DNA of 64,000 bases from Aliivibrio sp. S3MY1 (GTDB lineage: Bacteria; Pseudomonadota; Gammaproteobacteria; Enterobacterales; Vibrionaceae), in assembly GCF_028765575.1 (NCBI RefSeq), contig NZ_JARACO010000018.1, forward strand, positions 1 through 64,000, written 5' to 3'. This document shows, in pieces, positions 20,579 through 30,559 of this stretch. Under the pieces are notes generated by a model that had not been told where the DNA came from, ran no database searches, and saw only the letters and a list, made by a program, of their open reading frames with translations. How positions within the stretch are numbered: position 1 is the stretch's first letter; every line of letters starts with the position of its first letter. The translations under genes were made by a program, and so were the position numbers.

Positions 20579-21727
20579 ATGATGAAGATATCCCTTATGA
20601 ATACGCTTTTTTCTTGTCGTCAAATTTGTACGACGGCGTTAGTGTGCCTGACACTTACTCTTCCAATTTCAGCTCATGCTAACGACGCAGAGTTAAAAGG
20701 GATGAAACAAGAAATATCACGCCAAAACTCAGTATTAAGCAAACAAAAAAAAGAACTAACCAGCCTGCAGTCGAGTCTTAAAAAACATGAGCTCTCAATC
20801 GCTAACGCCTCAAAGAAAGCTCGTCGTGCTGAAAAAGATCTGGATGAAGTAAAACTATCCATTTTAAAACTAAAACAACAGCAGTCTGAATTAGCTCAAC
20901 AGCAAATTGGGCAAATAGAGATATTAAAAGATTTACTGGTTAACTATTATCTTACTGGCCGTAATAATCAATTATCCAACGTATTGAGTGGCGACGATGT
21001 CACTAAAATAGATCGCATAACTCAATACACGCAACGCCTCTCTGAAGCCAGAGTTGGCGCTATTTCTCAATTAGAATTCACAACCATGCAGCTAAAAGAT
21101 AAAGAAGCCTCTCTTCTTAAACAGCAGCAGCGACAAAGTGAGTTACTCGCTCAATACAAAAAAGAGAAAACGACCCTTCAAGCATCACAAAACAAACGTA
21201 AGAGCACCGTTTCAAATATCAAAAAACGCATTTCAAATGAAAATGGCTATTTAAATGAACTACAACAAAATGAAAAACGCTTAAAAGTTGCCATCGCAAA
21301 AGCAAAGGCAAAAAACAACGTGCCTATGGATGGTATTGCCAATCAAAAAGGTCGCCTACCTTGGCCTATTAGTAATCCAAAAACACTGCACAGTTTTGGT
21401 ACTAAACAAACGGGGCAATTAACTTGGAAAGGCATGGTGTTAGCGAGTGAATACGGCGCACCAGTAAAAGCGGTTGATTCAGGTAAGGTCGTTTTTGCTG
21501 ATTGGTTACGTGGTTATGGCTTAATGGTGTTAATCGATCACGGTAAAGGTGATATGACACTTTATGGCTACAACCAAAGCTTAATGAAGAAAGAAGGTGA
21601 TAAGGTTCAAGCAGGAGAGACGATTGCGGTTGTTGGCGACAGTGGCGGTCAAGATAGGCCTTCCCTGTACTTTGAAGTACGCCGTAACAGTAAAGCGCAA
21701 AATCCTCGCTCTTGGCTAAAACGTTAG
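20579..21727 (+). CDS. envC: murein hydrolase activator EnvC
   Basis: A periplasmic activator of AmiA/AmiB amidases at the division septum, recruited by FtsEX. The 382-aa protein has a signal peptide (to about residue 34, SAHA), a long coiled coil (about 36-255) and a C-terminal degenerate LytM/M23 domain. VVFADWLRGYGLMVLIDHGK and GDMTLYGYN match EnvC closely. Metal ligands of true M23 peptidases are altered (for example GDSGGQDRPSLYFEVR in place of HLHFE), as expected for an activator. Several Met codons cluster at the start (20579, 20582, 20597), so the exact start is uncertain. Confidence 0.93.
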   Translation: MMKISLMNTLFSCRQICTTALVCLTLTLPISAHANDAELKGMKQEISRQNSVLSKQKKELTSLQSSLKKHELSIANASKKARRAEKDLDEVKLSILKLKQQQSELAQQQIGQIEILKDLLVNYYLTGRNNQLSNVLSGDDVTKIDRITQYTQRLSEARVGAISQLEFTTMQLKDKEASLLKQQQRQSELLAQYKKEKTTLQASQNKRKSTVSNIKKRISNENGYLNELQQNEKRLKVAIAKAKAKNNVPMDGIANQKGRLPWPISNPKTLHSFGTKQTGQLTWKGMVLASEYGAPVKAVDSGKVVFADWLRGYGLMVLIDHGKGDMTLYGYNQSLMKKEGDKVQAGETIAVVGDSGGQDRPSLYFEVRRNSKAQNPRSWLKR

Positions 21728-21756
21728 TCCTTACTTAGTCAGTAAGTTCAAACAGT

Positions 21757-21806
21757 AAAAAAGCCGCGTTCTCTATTCATATAGAAAGAGATCGCGGCTT
21801 TTTTTA
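21757..21806. terminator. terminator between envC and fxsA
   Basis: AAAAAAGCCGCG (21757-21768) pairs with CGCGGCTTTTTT around a loop that itself folds (TTCTCT with AGAGA). It serves both convergent genes. Confidence 0.8.
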
Positions 21807-21827
21807 TTCAATTTATATAACCTGTGA

Positions 21828-22361
21828 TTATTTTAAGGTTTTATTTGGATCGTCTTCTTTACGCTGAAACTCGCCTTCAAATACATCACCTTGTTGATCA
21901 TTGTAGTTTGTCTGATCAAATGGGTTGCCTTGATTAAACGGACCGTTTTGGTCAAAGCCACCGCCAAAACCGGCATGGAATCCACCTTGTGATGCTCCTA
22001 TGCCATTCACTTTAACTCGGCTCATTAATTGTTTTGCTAAATATGCTCTTGGTGCAGGCAGTAAAACCAACATGCCTAATGCATCTGTCATAAAGCCAGG
22101 GACAAGTAATAACACGCCAGCAACTGCCAACATAACGCCTTCTACGATTTGTTGTGCAGGTAACTCACCTTGTTGTAATTTTGATTGTACCGACATCAAC
22201 GTTTGAATACCTTGGCTTCGAACCAATGATGCTCCAACAAAAGCAGTGATAAGCACCAACCCAAGCGTCGGCCACATACCCAACATCCCCCCCACTTGCA
22301 CAAATAGTGCAATTTCAATAATGGGAACAAAAATAAACATCAGTAATAGAATAGGAAACAC
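21828..22361 (-). CDS. fxsA: FxsA-family membrane protein
   Basis: A small inner-membrane protein; E. coli FxsA alleviates exclusion of phage T7 by F plasmids. The 177-aa protein has hydrophobic helices at about residues 2-20, 26-45 and 70-95, with FVPIIEIALFVQVGG at the start, and a C-terminal tail of Gly/Asn/Gln-rich low complexity (about 125-160). The normal cellular role is unknown. In E. coli the gene also neighbours aspA. Confidence 0.9.
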   Translation of the reverse strand: MFPILLLMFIFVPIIEIALFVQVGGMLGMWPTLGLVLITAFVGASLVRSQGIQTLMSVQSKLQQGELPAQQIVEGVMLAVAGVLLLVPGFMTDALGMLVLLPAPRAYLAKQLMSRVKVNGIGASQGGFHAGFGGGFDQNGPFNQGNPFDQTNYNDQQGDVFEGEFQRKEDDPNKTLK

Positions 22362-22629
22362 AACACACCTCGATTGGATTTAAGACGATCTTTCGCTTTA
22401 TATTTCTTTATTTAGTGTAGCAGGCATTAACCGCAAGCCACTTTTTATCTCTCTATTATGATAGATGCGGCACTTCTGTTCAATTTTCAAGAAAGAACTC
22501 TGTAAAAGAGTGTAAACAGACATCAATATTATTAACTCAAGTAGCAGTTATATAACCTATAAAGTAAATATATTAACAACTAGTGAGAGCGCAATCTCAA
22601 TTTGAAATATTCTGCAAAAACCAGACTCA

Positions 22630-22674
22630 AAAAGTGATCAACTTAACATTTTTACCCCTAAAGAGGTGTATGAT
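22630..22674 (+). promoter_or_regulatory. CRP-dependent aspA promoter
   Basis: Positions 22630-22651 match 17 of 22 bases of the CRP consensus (GTGATC core on the left, AACATTT on the right). A -10 TATGAT lies at 22669-22674 without a recognisable -35. A start near 22682 would put the CRP centre at -41.5, class II geometry. E. coli aspA is CRP-activated. The rest of 22362-22795 holds no supported gene; a 67-codon open frame at 22583-22786 starts upstream of this promoter and is rejected. Confidence 0.6.
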
Positions 22675-22795
22675 GACGTTAAAACAAGGCATCAGGTACG
22701 ATATTGATCACCTTCTGACGAACGGATTCTACTCGCAGATATGGTCACTTGGACAGAATCCCATAATTAAAAATATAGAACCTTAAAGGCTTACT

Positions 22796-24244
22796 ATGAC
22801 TCAGATGCTTGATTTAGAAAAAACAAATACCGCTACTCGTATTGAAGAAGATTTGCTAGGTGAACGTCACGTTCCTTCAGAGGCTTACTACGGTATTCAC
22901 ACTCTTCGTGCTATGGAAAACTTCAACATTTCAAATGTAACTATTTCTGATGTTCCTGAGTTTGTTCGTGGCATGATCTACACTAAAAAAGCAGCCGCTT
23001 TAGCTAACAAAGAATTAGGGGCTATCCCTTCACAAGTTGGTGAGTACATCATCAAAGCATGTGATTTAATTCTTGAAACTGGTAAGTGTATGGACCAATT
23101 CCCATCAGATGTTTACCAAGGTGGTGCTGGTACTTCAGTTAACATGAATGCTAACGAAGTTATTGCTAACGTTGCTCTTGAACTGATGGGTAAAGAGAAA
23201 GGTGAATACGACATCATTAACCCTAATGATCACGTTAACCGTTCTCAATCAACTAACTGTGCATACCCAACTGGTTTCCGTATTGCTGTATACAACAGCA
23301 TGATGAAACTAATTGAAGCAATTGAATATCTAAAAGGGGCATTCGATCTTAAAGATCAAGAATTCCGTAACATTCTGAAGATGGGTCGTACTCAACTTCA
23401 AGATGCTGTTCCAATGACAGTTGGCCAAGAGTTCCACGCTTGGGGTGTTCTACTTCAAGAAGAAGTGAAAAACCTTAACTACACAGCGCAGCTTCTTTTA
23501 GAAGTAAACATCGGTGCGACAGCAATCGGCACTGGCTTAAACGCTGCGACGGGTTACCAAGAAGCGGCAGTTCGCCACCTAGCAGAAGTAACAGGCCTGC
23601 CATGTGTTGCTGCTGAAGACTTAATCGAAGCAACATCTGACTGTGGTGCTTACGTTATGATCCACGGTGCGCTAAAACGTACTGCGGTTAAAATGTCTAA
23701 GATTTGTAATGACTTACGTCTTCTTTCTTCTGGTCCTCGTGCTGGCCTTAATGAATTGAACTTACCAGAGCTTCAAGCGGGTTCTTCAATCATGCCAGCT
23801 AAAGTAAACCCAGTAATTCCAGAAGTTGTAAACCAAGTATGTTTCAAAGTAATTGGTAACGATACGACAGTGACGTTCGCTGCTGAAGCGGGTCAACTGC
23901 AATTAAACGTAATGGAACCTGTTATTGGCCAAGCATTGTTCGAATCTATCGAGATCTTGAAAAATGCATGTGTGAACCTACGTGACAAGTGTATCGACGG
24001 CATTACTGTAAACAAAGAAGTATGTGAAGCTCACGTATTTAACTCTATCGGTATCGTTACTTACCTAAACCCATTCATTGGCCACCACGAAGGTGACATT
24101 GTTGGTAAGATTTGTGCTGAAACAGGCAAAAACGTTCGTGATGTAGTTCTTGAGCGTGGCCTTCTAACAGAAGAGCAATTAGATGACATCTTCTCTGTAG
24201 AGAACCTGATGCACCCGCAATACAAAGCAAAACGTTACGATTAA
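22796..24244 (+). CDS. aspA: aspartate ammonia-lyase
   Basis: Aspartase converts aspartate to fumarate and ammonia, feeding fumarate reductase. The 482-aa protein has the fumarase/aspartase signature [11 protein letters not shown] near residues 327-337, the catalytic Ser inside it, [12 protein letters not shown] near 148-160 and [18 protein letters not shown] at the start. It is upstream of a dcuA-type gene, as in E. coli, separated by a terminator. Confidence 0.97.
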   Translation: MTQMLDLEKTNTATRIEEDLLGERHVPSEAYYGIHTLRAMENFNISNVTISDVPEFVRGMIYTKKAAALANKELGAIPSQVGEYIIKACDLILETGKCMDQFPSDVYQGGAGTSVNMNANEVIANVALELMGKEKGEYDIINPNDHVNRSQSTNCAYPTGFRIAVYNSMMKLIEAIEYLKGAFDLKDQEFRNILKMGRTQLQDAVPMTVGQEFHAWGVLLQEEVKNLNYTAQLLLEVNIGATAIGTGLNAATGYQEAAVRHLAEVTGLPCVAAEDLIEATSDCGAYVMIHGALKRTAVKMSKICNDLRLLSSGPRAGLNELNLPELQAGSSIMPAKVNPVIPEVVNQVCFKVIGNDTTVTFAAEAGQLQLNVMEPVIGQALFESIEILKNACVNLRDKCIDGITVNKEVCEAHVFNSIGIVTYLNPFIGHHEGDIVGKICAETGKNVRDVVLERGLLTEEQLDDIFSVENLMHPQYKAKRYD

Positions 24245-24261
24245 TCCGTAACACCTCAAAT

Positions 24262-24290
24262 AGCGAGCTCACTGAAGCTCGCTTTTTTTA
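24262..24290 (+). terminator. aspA terminator
   Basis: AGCGAGCT (24262-24269) pairs with AGCTCGCT (24276-24283), followed by a T7 run. It lies before the transporter gene, so read-through or a separate promoter must supply that gene. Confidence 0.8.
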
Positions 24291-24411
24291 TCTTCTCAAT
24301 AATTTATTTATAAAAATATAAGTAATAATTCATACTTTTATTGGTTTGCTGTATATAGCTGTGCAATAAAAATCTGAATAATTATTTTAAATTTAAACAC
24401 TGGAGTTATCT

Positions 24412-25713
24412 ATGATTGCTGTACAGCTTCTCGTCGTACTACTGTTCATCTATTTAGGGGCACGTATTGGCGGTATCGGTATCGGTTTTGCGGGTGGTGC
24501 GGGCGTACTTGTTCTTACCATGATCTTAGGACTAGACGCAGGTTCTATTCCTATCGACGTTATTTTAATCATCATGTCTGTAATTACTGCGATTGCTGCT
24601 ATGCAAGTGGCTGGTGGTATGGATTGGTTGGTTGACCTAGCAGAAAAATTCTTACGTAAAAATCCAAAACGCATTACTTTCTACGCCCCTATCGTGACTT
24701 ATTTCATGACGATGCTAGCAGGTACTGGTCACACTGCATTCTCTACACTTCCTGTTATTGCAGAAGTCGCGAAAGAACAAGGTGTTCGTCCTTCTCGCCC
24801 ACTTTCTATCGCTGTTGTTGCTTCTCAAATTGCAATCACTGCGTCTCCAATCTCGGCGGCGGTTGTTTTCTTCTCTGGTATCCTTGAGCCTCTAGGTGTG
24901 GATTATCTAACGCTATTAGCAGTATGTATTCCATCAACGTTCCTAGCGTGTATGGTTGGTGCATTCGTTGCTAACTTCCTAGGCTGTGAGCTGAAAGATG
25001 ATGCGGTTTATCAAGAGCGTCTTGCAAAAGGCCTAATTAAGATGAATGGCGAAGGTAAGCGTGAGATCTTACCAACAGCAAAAGCTTCTGTTTACATCTT
25101 CTGTGTCGCTATCGTTGCGGTTGTTGCTTATGCAACGATGATCAGTGGCAGCGTTGGCCTGATTGAACATCCAACCATTGGTCGTAACGAAGCGATTATG
25201 GCATTAATGCTAACCGCTGCTGCTGCTATTGTAACGTTCACTAAAATTGATGCGTCTAAAATTGCTAATGCTGCGACATTCAAATCAGGCATGAGTGCTT
25301 GTGTGTGTGTTCTTGGTGTTGCGTGGCTTGGTGATACTTTCGTTTCTTCTCACATTGGTGAAATCAAAGAGTTCTCGGCTGAGATCCTTGCACAATACCC
25401 GTGGATGCTAGCGATCGTTTTATTCTTTGCTTCAATGCTTCTTTACTCTCAAGGTGCAACAACAACGGCTCTAATGCCCGCAGCCCTTGCGATTGGTGTT
25501 GCTCCAATTACAGCGGTTGCTTCTTTTGCTGCTGTTAGTGCATTGTTTGTTCTTCCGACTTACCCAACGCTGCTTGCTGCGGTTGAAATGGATGACACAG
25601 GGTCAACACGTATTGGTAATCTTGTATTTAACCACCCATTTTTCATTCCGGGTGTTGCAACGATTTCAACGTCTGTCGCACTAGGTTTTGTATTCGGCGG
25701 TATTATTCTTTAA
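24412..25713 (+). CDS. dcuA: anaerobic C4-dicarboxylate transporter DcuA
   Basis: Inner-membrane exchanger for aspartate, fumarate, malate and succinate. The 433-aa polytopic protein has the Dcu family start (MIAVQLLVVLLFIYLGARIGG), GTGHTAFSTLPVIAEVAKEQG near residues 104-124 and ASQIAITASPISAAVV near 143-158. Its place behind aspA supports DcuA rather than DcuB, and together they supply the fumarate respiration set. Confidence 0.94.
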   Translation: MIAVQLLVVLLFIYLGARIGGIGIGFAGGAGVLVLTMILGLDAGSIPIDVILIIMSVITAIAAMQVAGGMDWLVDLAEKFLRKNPKRITFYAPIVTYFMTMLAGTGHTAFSTLPVIAEVAKEQGVRPSRPLSIAVVASQIAITASPISAAVVFFSGILEPLGVDYLTLLAVCIPSTFLACMVGAFVANFLGCELKDDAVYQERLAKGLIKMNGEGKREILPTAKASVYIFCVAIVAVVAYATMISGSVGLIEHPTIGRNEAIMALMLTAAAAIVTFTKIDASKIANAATFKSGMSACVCVLGVAWLGDTFVSSHIGEIKEFSAEILAQYPWMLAIVLFFASMLLYSQGATTTALMPAALAIGVAPITAVASFAAVSALFVLPTYPTLLAAVEMDDTGSTRIGNLVFNHPFFIPGVATISTSVALGFVFGGIIL

Positions 25714-25737
25714 TTAAGAAAATGAACATATACTACT

Positions 25738-25770
25738 CAAAATGGCCGCTAATTTAGCGGCCATTTTTTA
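25738..25770. terminator. bidirectional terminator dcuA/usp
   Basis: AAAATGGCCGCTA (25739-25751) pairs perfectly with TAGCGGCCATTTT (25755-25767), T-run after it. It lies between convergent genes. Confidence 0.85.
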
Positions 25771-25781
25771 TGTCTGTTTGC

Positions 25782-26210
25782 TCATGAACTGATCGGTACG
25801 ACCAATATATCAATAGGAGAACGATGAATTAGCGGTCGAGAATACGAAATTATCTTACTTAAAAAATCATGATGATGCCCACAAATCAATAAGTCGATCT
25901 CATGTGCTTTCACTGCCGCTTCAACTTTATGGCTCAGATCCCCCGTCCCTACCCAAAAGCTTTCAATCGGAAAATCGCTATATTGTTGAAAGTCAGTCAA
26001 CCATTTATTTGATGGTTCATTTAATGGCTTACGCTCAGGAGCAGCCTGTATATCAATTAAATCCGGATAAATCTCACCATGAGTTCCATCAATATGAATA
26101 AAAGAAACTTTTGCATCTAATAACTCCGCCATTGAAACGGCTCTATCAATCAACACATGACTCTCTTTGGAAAGATCTAATGCAACAAGGATATGTTTGT
26201 ATTTCATCAC
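25782..26210 (-). CDS. universal stress protein, UspA-like
   Basis: A 142-aa single-domain Usp protein. The start KHILVALDLSKESHVLIDRA and the late LLICGHHHDFLSK, followed by SPIDILVVPI, follow the UspA fold. The ATP-binding G-X2-G-X9-G-S/T motif is not clear, so it resembles the non-nucleotide-binding UspA type. It acts in general stress survival, mechanism unspecified. It is convergent with dcuA. The start could be either of two adjacent Met codons. Confidence 0.88.
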   Translation of the reverse strand: MMKYKHILVALDLSKESHVLIDRAVSMAELLDAKVSFIHIDGTHGEIYPDLIDIQAAPERKPLNEPSNKWLTDFQQYSDFPIESFWVGTGDLSHKVEAAVKAHEIDLLICGHHHDFLSKIISYSRPLIHRSPIDILVVPISS

Positions 26211-26435
26211 GCAGTCCTCTTATGACTCATTCTATTAATTAATCATCGCAACAAGCATAGTTTCTAAGCTGACAAAAGAGTGTCGTTGGGATCTCGAAAC
26301 CGTGACAAATAAAAAATAATTACACCAAGGGCAGAAGAGAAAGGAGCAGATCATTAACGTAATTGATACTATACTTGTCGAACTCTTGACCATTTCGATA
26401 GTCATATCCATATCTATTTTTATAAAGACTTTTAC

Positions 26436-28289
26436 ATGACGAACTTACTCCGTTTTCGAGCAGCCCTTTTATCATTTTTCATTCTCTTTAGCTCCTTTGC
26501 ATCTCAAGCTATCGCGTCTTTTGACCTGACTAAATTTCGAGGTGAACAAACCTCTTCTTTTGTGACAGTAAATGAAGCTTTCCCATTTAATTTCATGCAG
26601 CAAGGAGATAGAGTTTATTTAGATTGGCAAGTAATGCCTGATTACTACCTTTATCAACAACGAATTTCAGTAACGGCTAATGGCGCTGAAATTGCGAATT
26701 TAGTCATGGAAGAAGGTACGCCTCATAACGATGAATTTTTTGGTAATGTAAACATATATACAGAGCCTCTTACGATCACAGTTCCTCTTATCTCGGTTAG
26801 TGATGATGCAGAGTTAACCGTGCGATACCAAGGTTGCGCCAAAGCCGGATTCTGTTACCCACCAGAGATCCGTAAAATCCCATTATCGGAATTAACTGCA
26901 TTAAGTTCATATCAAGATGAAACGGCAAATACACATGTTATAGCAAAAAGTGATAGCGCACCGGTTAGCGTAGAAAAAAACACATCATCGAATTCAGAGA
27001 AAAAAGAAGTATCTCAAACTCAACAACAAGAGCTGGCTGACAACTTAGGTGATGCTTGGTGGACACCATTTTTATTCTTAGCGCTTGGTGTTGGTCTTGC
27101 GTTTACGCCTTGTGTATTGCCTATGTATCCTATCTTAACTGGCATTGTTTTAGGTGGCGGTAAACTGTCTCATGGCAACGCTTTTAAGCTCTCTTTTGTT
27201 TATGTTCAAGGCATGGCATTAACTTACACCTTACTTGGGTTGGTGGTTGCTTCGGCGGGTATGCAATTTCAAGCGGCACTACAGCATCCTTATGTATTGA
27301 TTGGTTTGAGCATCATGTTTGTTCTACTTGCCCTATCAATGTTCGGTGCTTACACCATTCAACTGCCAAGCAGCTTACAAACTAAATTAAATGACATTAG
27401 TAACCAACAAAAAGGCGGAAACTTAGGCGGCGTTTTTGCCATGGGTGCGATTTCAGGTTTAGTCTGCTCACCATGCACAACTGCCCCATTATCTGGTGCA
27501 CTACTTTATGTAGCAAAAAGTGGTGACTTGCTAACAGGTGCCGTTGCGCTTTATGCTCTGGCTATTGGTATGGGTATTCCATTAATTTTAGCCGCTGTAT
27601 TTGGTAATAAACTGCTACCAAAAGCAGGGGTTTGGATGACGCATGTAAAAACACTATTTGGCTTCATTCTACTCGCCGTTCCTGTGTTCTTATTAGAACG
27701 CATTCTTTCTCATAGCATTACACTATTTATTTGGTCTGCACTTGGGGTTGCGGCGTTTGGTTGGCTCTATCATGTCAAAGCAACTATGCCTCAATCATGG
27801 AAAACAAGCATTGCTGGGATCATTGCGATCTTAGGGATTGTTGGCTCAGCAATTCCGGTGATTGATGCTATTTCAGGTAAAACACATACTGACGTAAATA
27901 CCACCACTCAAACTGTCACGTTTAAAAAAATAAGCACGATTGAGGACTTAAACCGAGAGCTTGAAACAGCAAAAGCACAAGGCAAGCCAGTGATGCTCGA
28001 CTTTTATGCTGACTGGTGTGTAGCGTGTAAAGAATTTGAAAAATACACCTTTCATAATGAAAAAGTTGAACCACTTTTAGGTGAGTTTGTTTTACTGCAA
28101 GCTGACGTAACTAAGAATAGCTCAGAAGACATTACCTTATTACAGCAACTAAAAGTTCTTGGCTTACCAACCATCGACTTTTGGAATGCAAATGGCGATT
28201 ATTTATCTGATGCTCGATTAACAGGATTTATGAAAGCAGGGCCATTTATGAACCATTTAAGTACAAACGTGACCAATGTTGAAGAATAA
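26436..28289 (+). CDS. dsbD: thiol:disulfide interchange protein DsbD
   Basis: Carries electrons from cytoplasmic thioredoxin across the inner membrane to DsbC/DsbG and cytochrome c maturation. The 617-aa protein shows all three parts. After a signal peptide (to about residue 27), the alpha domain has [10 protein letters not shown]; the eight-helix beta domain has [10 protein letters not shown] and [12 protein letters not shown]; the gamma thioredoxin-like domain has [10 protein letters not shown] near residues 526-535. In enterobacteria dsbD also lies near the aspA/dcuA genes. Confidence 0.96.
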   Translation: MTNLLRFRAALLSFFILFSSFASQAIASFDLTKFRGEQTSSFVTVNEAFPFNFMQQGDRVYLDWQVMPDYYLYQQRISVTANGAEIANLVMEEGTPHNDEFFGNVNIYTEPLTITVPLISVSDDAELTVRYQGCAKAGFCYPPEIRKIPLSELTALSSYQDETANTHVIAKSDSAPVSVEKNTSSNSEKKEVSQTQQQELADNLGDAWWTPFLFLALGVGLAFTPCVLPMYPILTGIVLGGGKLSHGNAFKLSFVYVQGMALTYTLLGLVVASAGMQFQAALQHPYVLIGLSIMFVLLALSMFGAYTIQLPSSLQTKLNDISNQQKGGNLGGVFAMGAISGLVCSPCTTAPLSGALLYVAKSGDLLTGAVALYALAIGMGIPLILAAVFGNKLLPKAGVWMTHVKTLFGFILLAVPVFLLERILSHSITLFIWSALGVAAFGWLYHVKATMPQSWKTSIAGIIAILGIVGSAIPVIDAISGKTHTDVNTTTQTVTFKKISTIEDLNRELETAKAQGKPVMLDFYADWCVACKEFEKYTFHNEKVEPLLGEFVLLQADVTKNSSEDITLLQQLKVLGLPTIDFWNANGDYLSDARLTGFMKAGPFMNHLSTNVTNVEE

Positions 28290-28330
28290 CGTTTCTTTAT
28301 TGAGCAAAATCATTGGTGATACACAGAAAC

Positions 28331-28360
28331 TTATTTTATAATGCGAATTAATGATTTTTG
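28331..28360. promoter_or_regulatory. possible NagC-like operator before nagB
   Basis: TTATTT at 28331-28336 lies 7 nt before a central CG (28344-28345), with A/T-rich sequence on the other side. This resembles the loose NagC pattern. The match is weak and rests on the nagB context. Confidence 0.25.
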
Positions 28361-28393
28361 ATTCTACGACTTACGTTTTTTTGAGGTATACAA

Positions 28394-29194
28394 ATGAGAT
28401 TAATTCCGCTAAATCGCGCTGAACAAGTAGGTGCATGGTCTGCACAACACATCGTTAACCGTATTAATGCATTCAACCCAACAGCAGATCGTCCATTTGT
28501 TCTTGGTTTACCAACTGGCGGTACTCCATTAAACACCTATAAGAAACTTATCGAGCTGCATAAAGCTGGTGAAGTAAGCTTTAAGAACGTAGTAACATTC
28601 AACATGGATGAGTACATTGGCCTAGACGCTGATCACCCAGAATCTTACCGTACTTTCATGCACGAAAACTTCTTTAACCACATCGATATTCAAGCTGATA
28701 ACATCAACTTGTTAAACGGTAACTCTGATGATCACGAAGCTGAATGCCAACGTTACGAAGACAAAATTAAGTCTTACGGTCGCATTAACTTATTCATGGG
28801 TGGCGTGGGTAACGACGGTCACATCGCATTCAACGAGCCAGCGTCTTCTTTAGCATCTCGTACTCGTATCAAGACTCTAACGGAAGATACGCGTATTGCT
28901 AACTCTCGTTTCTTCGGTGGCGATATGGATCTTGTTCCTAAGTACTCACTAACTATCGGTGTTGGTACTCTGCTTGATTCAGAAGAGATCATGATCCTAA
29001 TTACTGGCCACAACAAAGGTCTTGCACTGCAAGCGGCTGTTGAAGGCTCTGTAAACCACATGTGGACGGTATCTGCACTTCAACTTCACCCTAAATCAGT
29101 AATCGTTTGTGATGAGCCATCAACACAAGAACTGAAAGTGAAAACAGTGAAATACTTCCAACAGCTTGAAGCTAAAAACATGGAAGGCTTTTAA
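28394..29194 (+). CDS. nagB: glucosamine-6-phosphate deaminase
   Basis: Converts glucosamine 6-phosphate to fructose 6-phosphate and ammonia in amino-sugar catabolism. The 266-aa protein has the family length (E. coli 266). It has [12 protein letters not shown] near residues 37-48, NMDEYIGL near 71-78 and [16 protein letters not shown] near 136-151. It opposes GlmS (34-36 kb) in metabolism. AGG lies before the ATG. Confidence 0.97.
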   Translation: MRLIPLNRAEQVGAWSAQHIVNRINAFNPTADRPFVLGLPTGGTPLNTYKKLIELHKAGEVSFKNVVTFNMDEYIGLDADHPESYRTFMHENFFNHIDIQADNINLLNGNSDDHEAECQRYEDKIKSYGRINLFMGGVGNDGHIAFNEPASSLASRTRIKTLTEDTRIANSRFFGGDMDLVPKYSLTIGVGTLLDSEEIMILITGHNKGLALQAAVEGSVNHMWTVSALQLHPKSVIVCDEPSTQELKVKTVKYFQQLEAKNMEGF

Positions 29195-29224
29195 TTTATA
29201 GTGAACATTCACTTAAATTAAGCT

Positions 29225-29260
29225 AAAAAAAAACCACCGATTAAACGGTGGTTTTTTTAT
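29225..29260. terminator. bidirectional terminator nagB/arsJ
   Basis: AAACCACCG (29231-29239) pairs with CGGTGGTTT (29246-29254), A-run before and T-run after. Confidence 0.85.
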
Positions 29261-29279
29261 ATATGAAACTCACTTAAGC

Positions 29280-30491
29280 TTAAGCCTTTAATCTCTTAGG
29301 CAACTTAACCGATATCAGCGTAGCCAATAGTAAGAATCCAAACGATACCCATAAACAGGCAGCCAGCCCTGCTATCTGAAATACCAATCCCGATAAAATA
29401 GTTCCTATTAAACGTCCCATTGCATTGGCCATATAATAAAAACCAACATCCATCGACACCCCATCACCTTTGGCATAACTGACAATTAAATAAGAGTGCA
29501 GCGATGAATTAATCGCAAACACGGCACCAAAAATTAATAATCCAATGACGATAACATATTGAGCTTGCCACCCTATTTGCACACCATAGGCAATAAACCC
29601 AGTAACCAGAGTTAATAAGCCAGCCCACCACATTGCAGCGCGGCCATCAGGCACTTTACCTTCTGCTTTGCCTGTAATTTTTGGCGCAAAGCCTTGTACA
29701 AATCCATAACCAATCACCCACAAAGCGAGAAACCCACCAACCCACGAATGATCCCAGCCAAAGGTTGTGCCTAAGTAAATCGGTAATGCGATCACAAACC
29801 AGACATCTCTCGCACCGAATAAAAATAAGCGTGCAGCGGAAAGAATATTGATCTCACTCGATTTAGAAAACAGCTGTGTAAATTTAGGTTTAGATTTGGC
29901 TTTACCCATCTCTCCATCAAGAAAAGCTAAACTGCCAATCAATACCACAAAAAGAACCACAGCCATGGTAATAACTGCTGCTTTAAATCCTATGGTAGAA
30001 AGCAGAACCCCTCCTAAAAAGAAACCCGCTCCTTTTAATGCATTTTTAGATCCCGTTAAGATAGCAATCCACTTGTAAAGAGCTCCTTCTTGATCACTTG
30101 GCACTAATGTTTTTATCGCACTTTTAGCGCTCATTTTATTGAGATCTTTTGCGATACCAGAGAGTGCTTGAGCCGCCATCACCCAAGGGATAGTGAGCCA
30201 CACTGTTGGCACAGCAAGCATCAATAATGCAAATACCTGCATCCCTAAACCGACGTTCATGGTTTTATTTAACCCCAAACGCGCACCAAGCCAACCACCA
30301 ATTAAGTTAGTCACCACACCAAAAAATTCATAGAACAAAAAGAGCGAAGCAATGGCTAATGTGCTGTAACCTAACTCATGGAAATACAACACAACTAACA
30401 TGCGTAATGCGCCATCAGTAATGGTGAAGTTCCAGTAATTGAACGTCACTATCATGTACTGTCGTACACTGTGGCCTAATTGTGAAAACAT
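29280..30491 (-). CDS. arsJ: organoarsenical efflux MFS transporter ArsJ
   Basis: Major-facilitator permease with about 12 hydrophobic helices, 403 aa. ArsJ exports 1-arseno-3-phosphoglycerate, made by a co-encoded GAPDH from arsenate and glyceraldehyde 3-phosphate, and so confers arsenate resistance (established in Pseudomonas). Residues FNYWNFTITDGALRMLVVLYF near the N-terminus and the operon with arsR and GAPDH support this over a generic MFS. ATG 30491 has GGA 8 nt upstream and is preferred to ATG 30500. It is the last gene of the ars operon. Confidence 0.9.
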   Translation of the reverse strand: MFSQLGHSVRQYMIVTFNYWNFTITDGALRMLVVLYFHELGYSTLAIASLFLFYEFFGVVTNLIGGWLGARLGLNKTMNVGLGMQVFALLMLAVPTVWLTIPWVMAAQALSGIAKDLNKMSAKSAIKTLVPSDQEGALYKWIAILTGSKNALKGAGFFLGGVLLSTIGFKAAVITMAVVLFVVLIGSLAFLDGEMGKAKSKPKFTQLFSKSSEINILSAARLFLFGARDVWFVIALPIYLGTTFGWDHSWVGGFLALWVIGYGFVQGFAPKITGKAEGKVPDGRAAMWWAGLLTLVTGFIAYGVQIGWQAQYVIVIGLLIFGAVFAINSSLHSYLIVSYAKGDGVSMDVGFYYMANAMGRLIGTILSGLVFQIAGLAACLWVSFGFLLLATLISVKLPKRLKA

Positions 30492-30504
30492 AAAAATCAT
30501 CCGT

Positions 30505-30543
30505 TCAAATAAAAAAGCCCCTGAAGATAATCACTTTCTGAGG
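30505..30543 (-). terminator. weak terminator-like hairpin inside the ars operon
   Basis: On the minus strand GCCTCAGAA can pair with TTCAGGGGC (one wobble and one mismatch) and is followed by TTTTTT, just after the phosphatase gene and before arsJ. It may lower arsJ expression relative to the genes before it. Confidence 0.4.
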
Positions 30544-30559
30544 CCTTATCTACAATTGA

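Noticed and set aside
22583-22786. 67-codon open frame upstream of aspA
   Set aside because: It begins upstream of the likely CRP-dependent promoter and runs through it, lacks a ribosome-binding site, and its sequence has no recognisable features.
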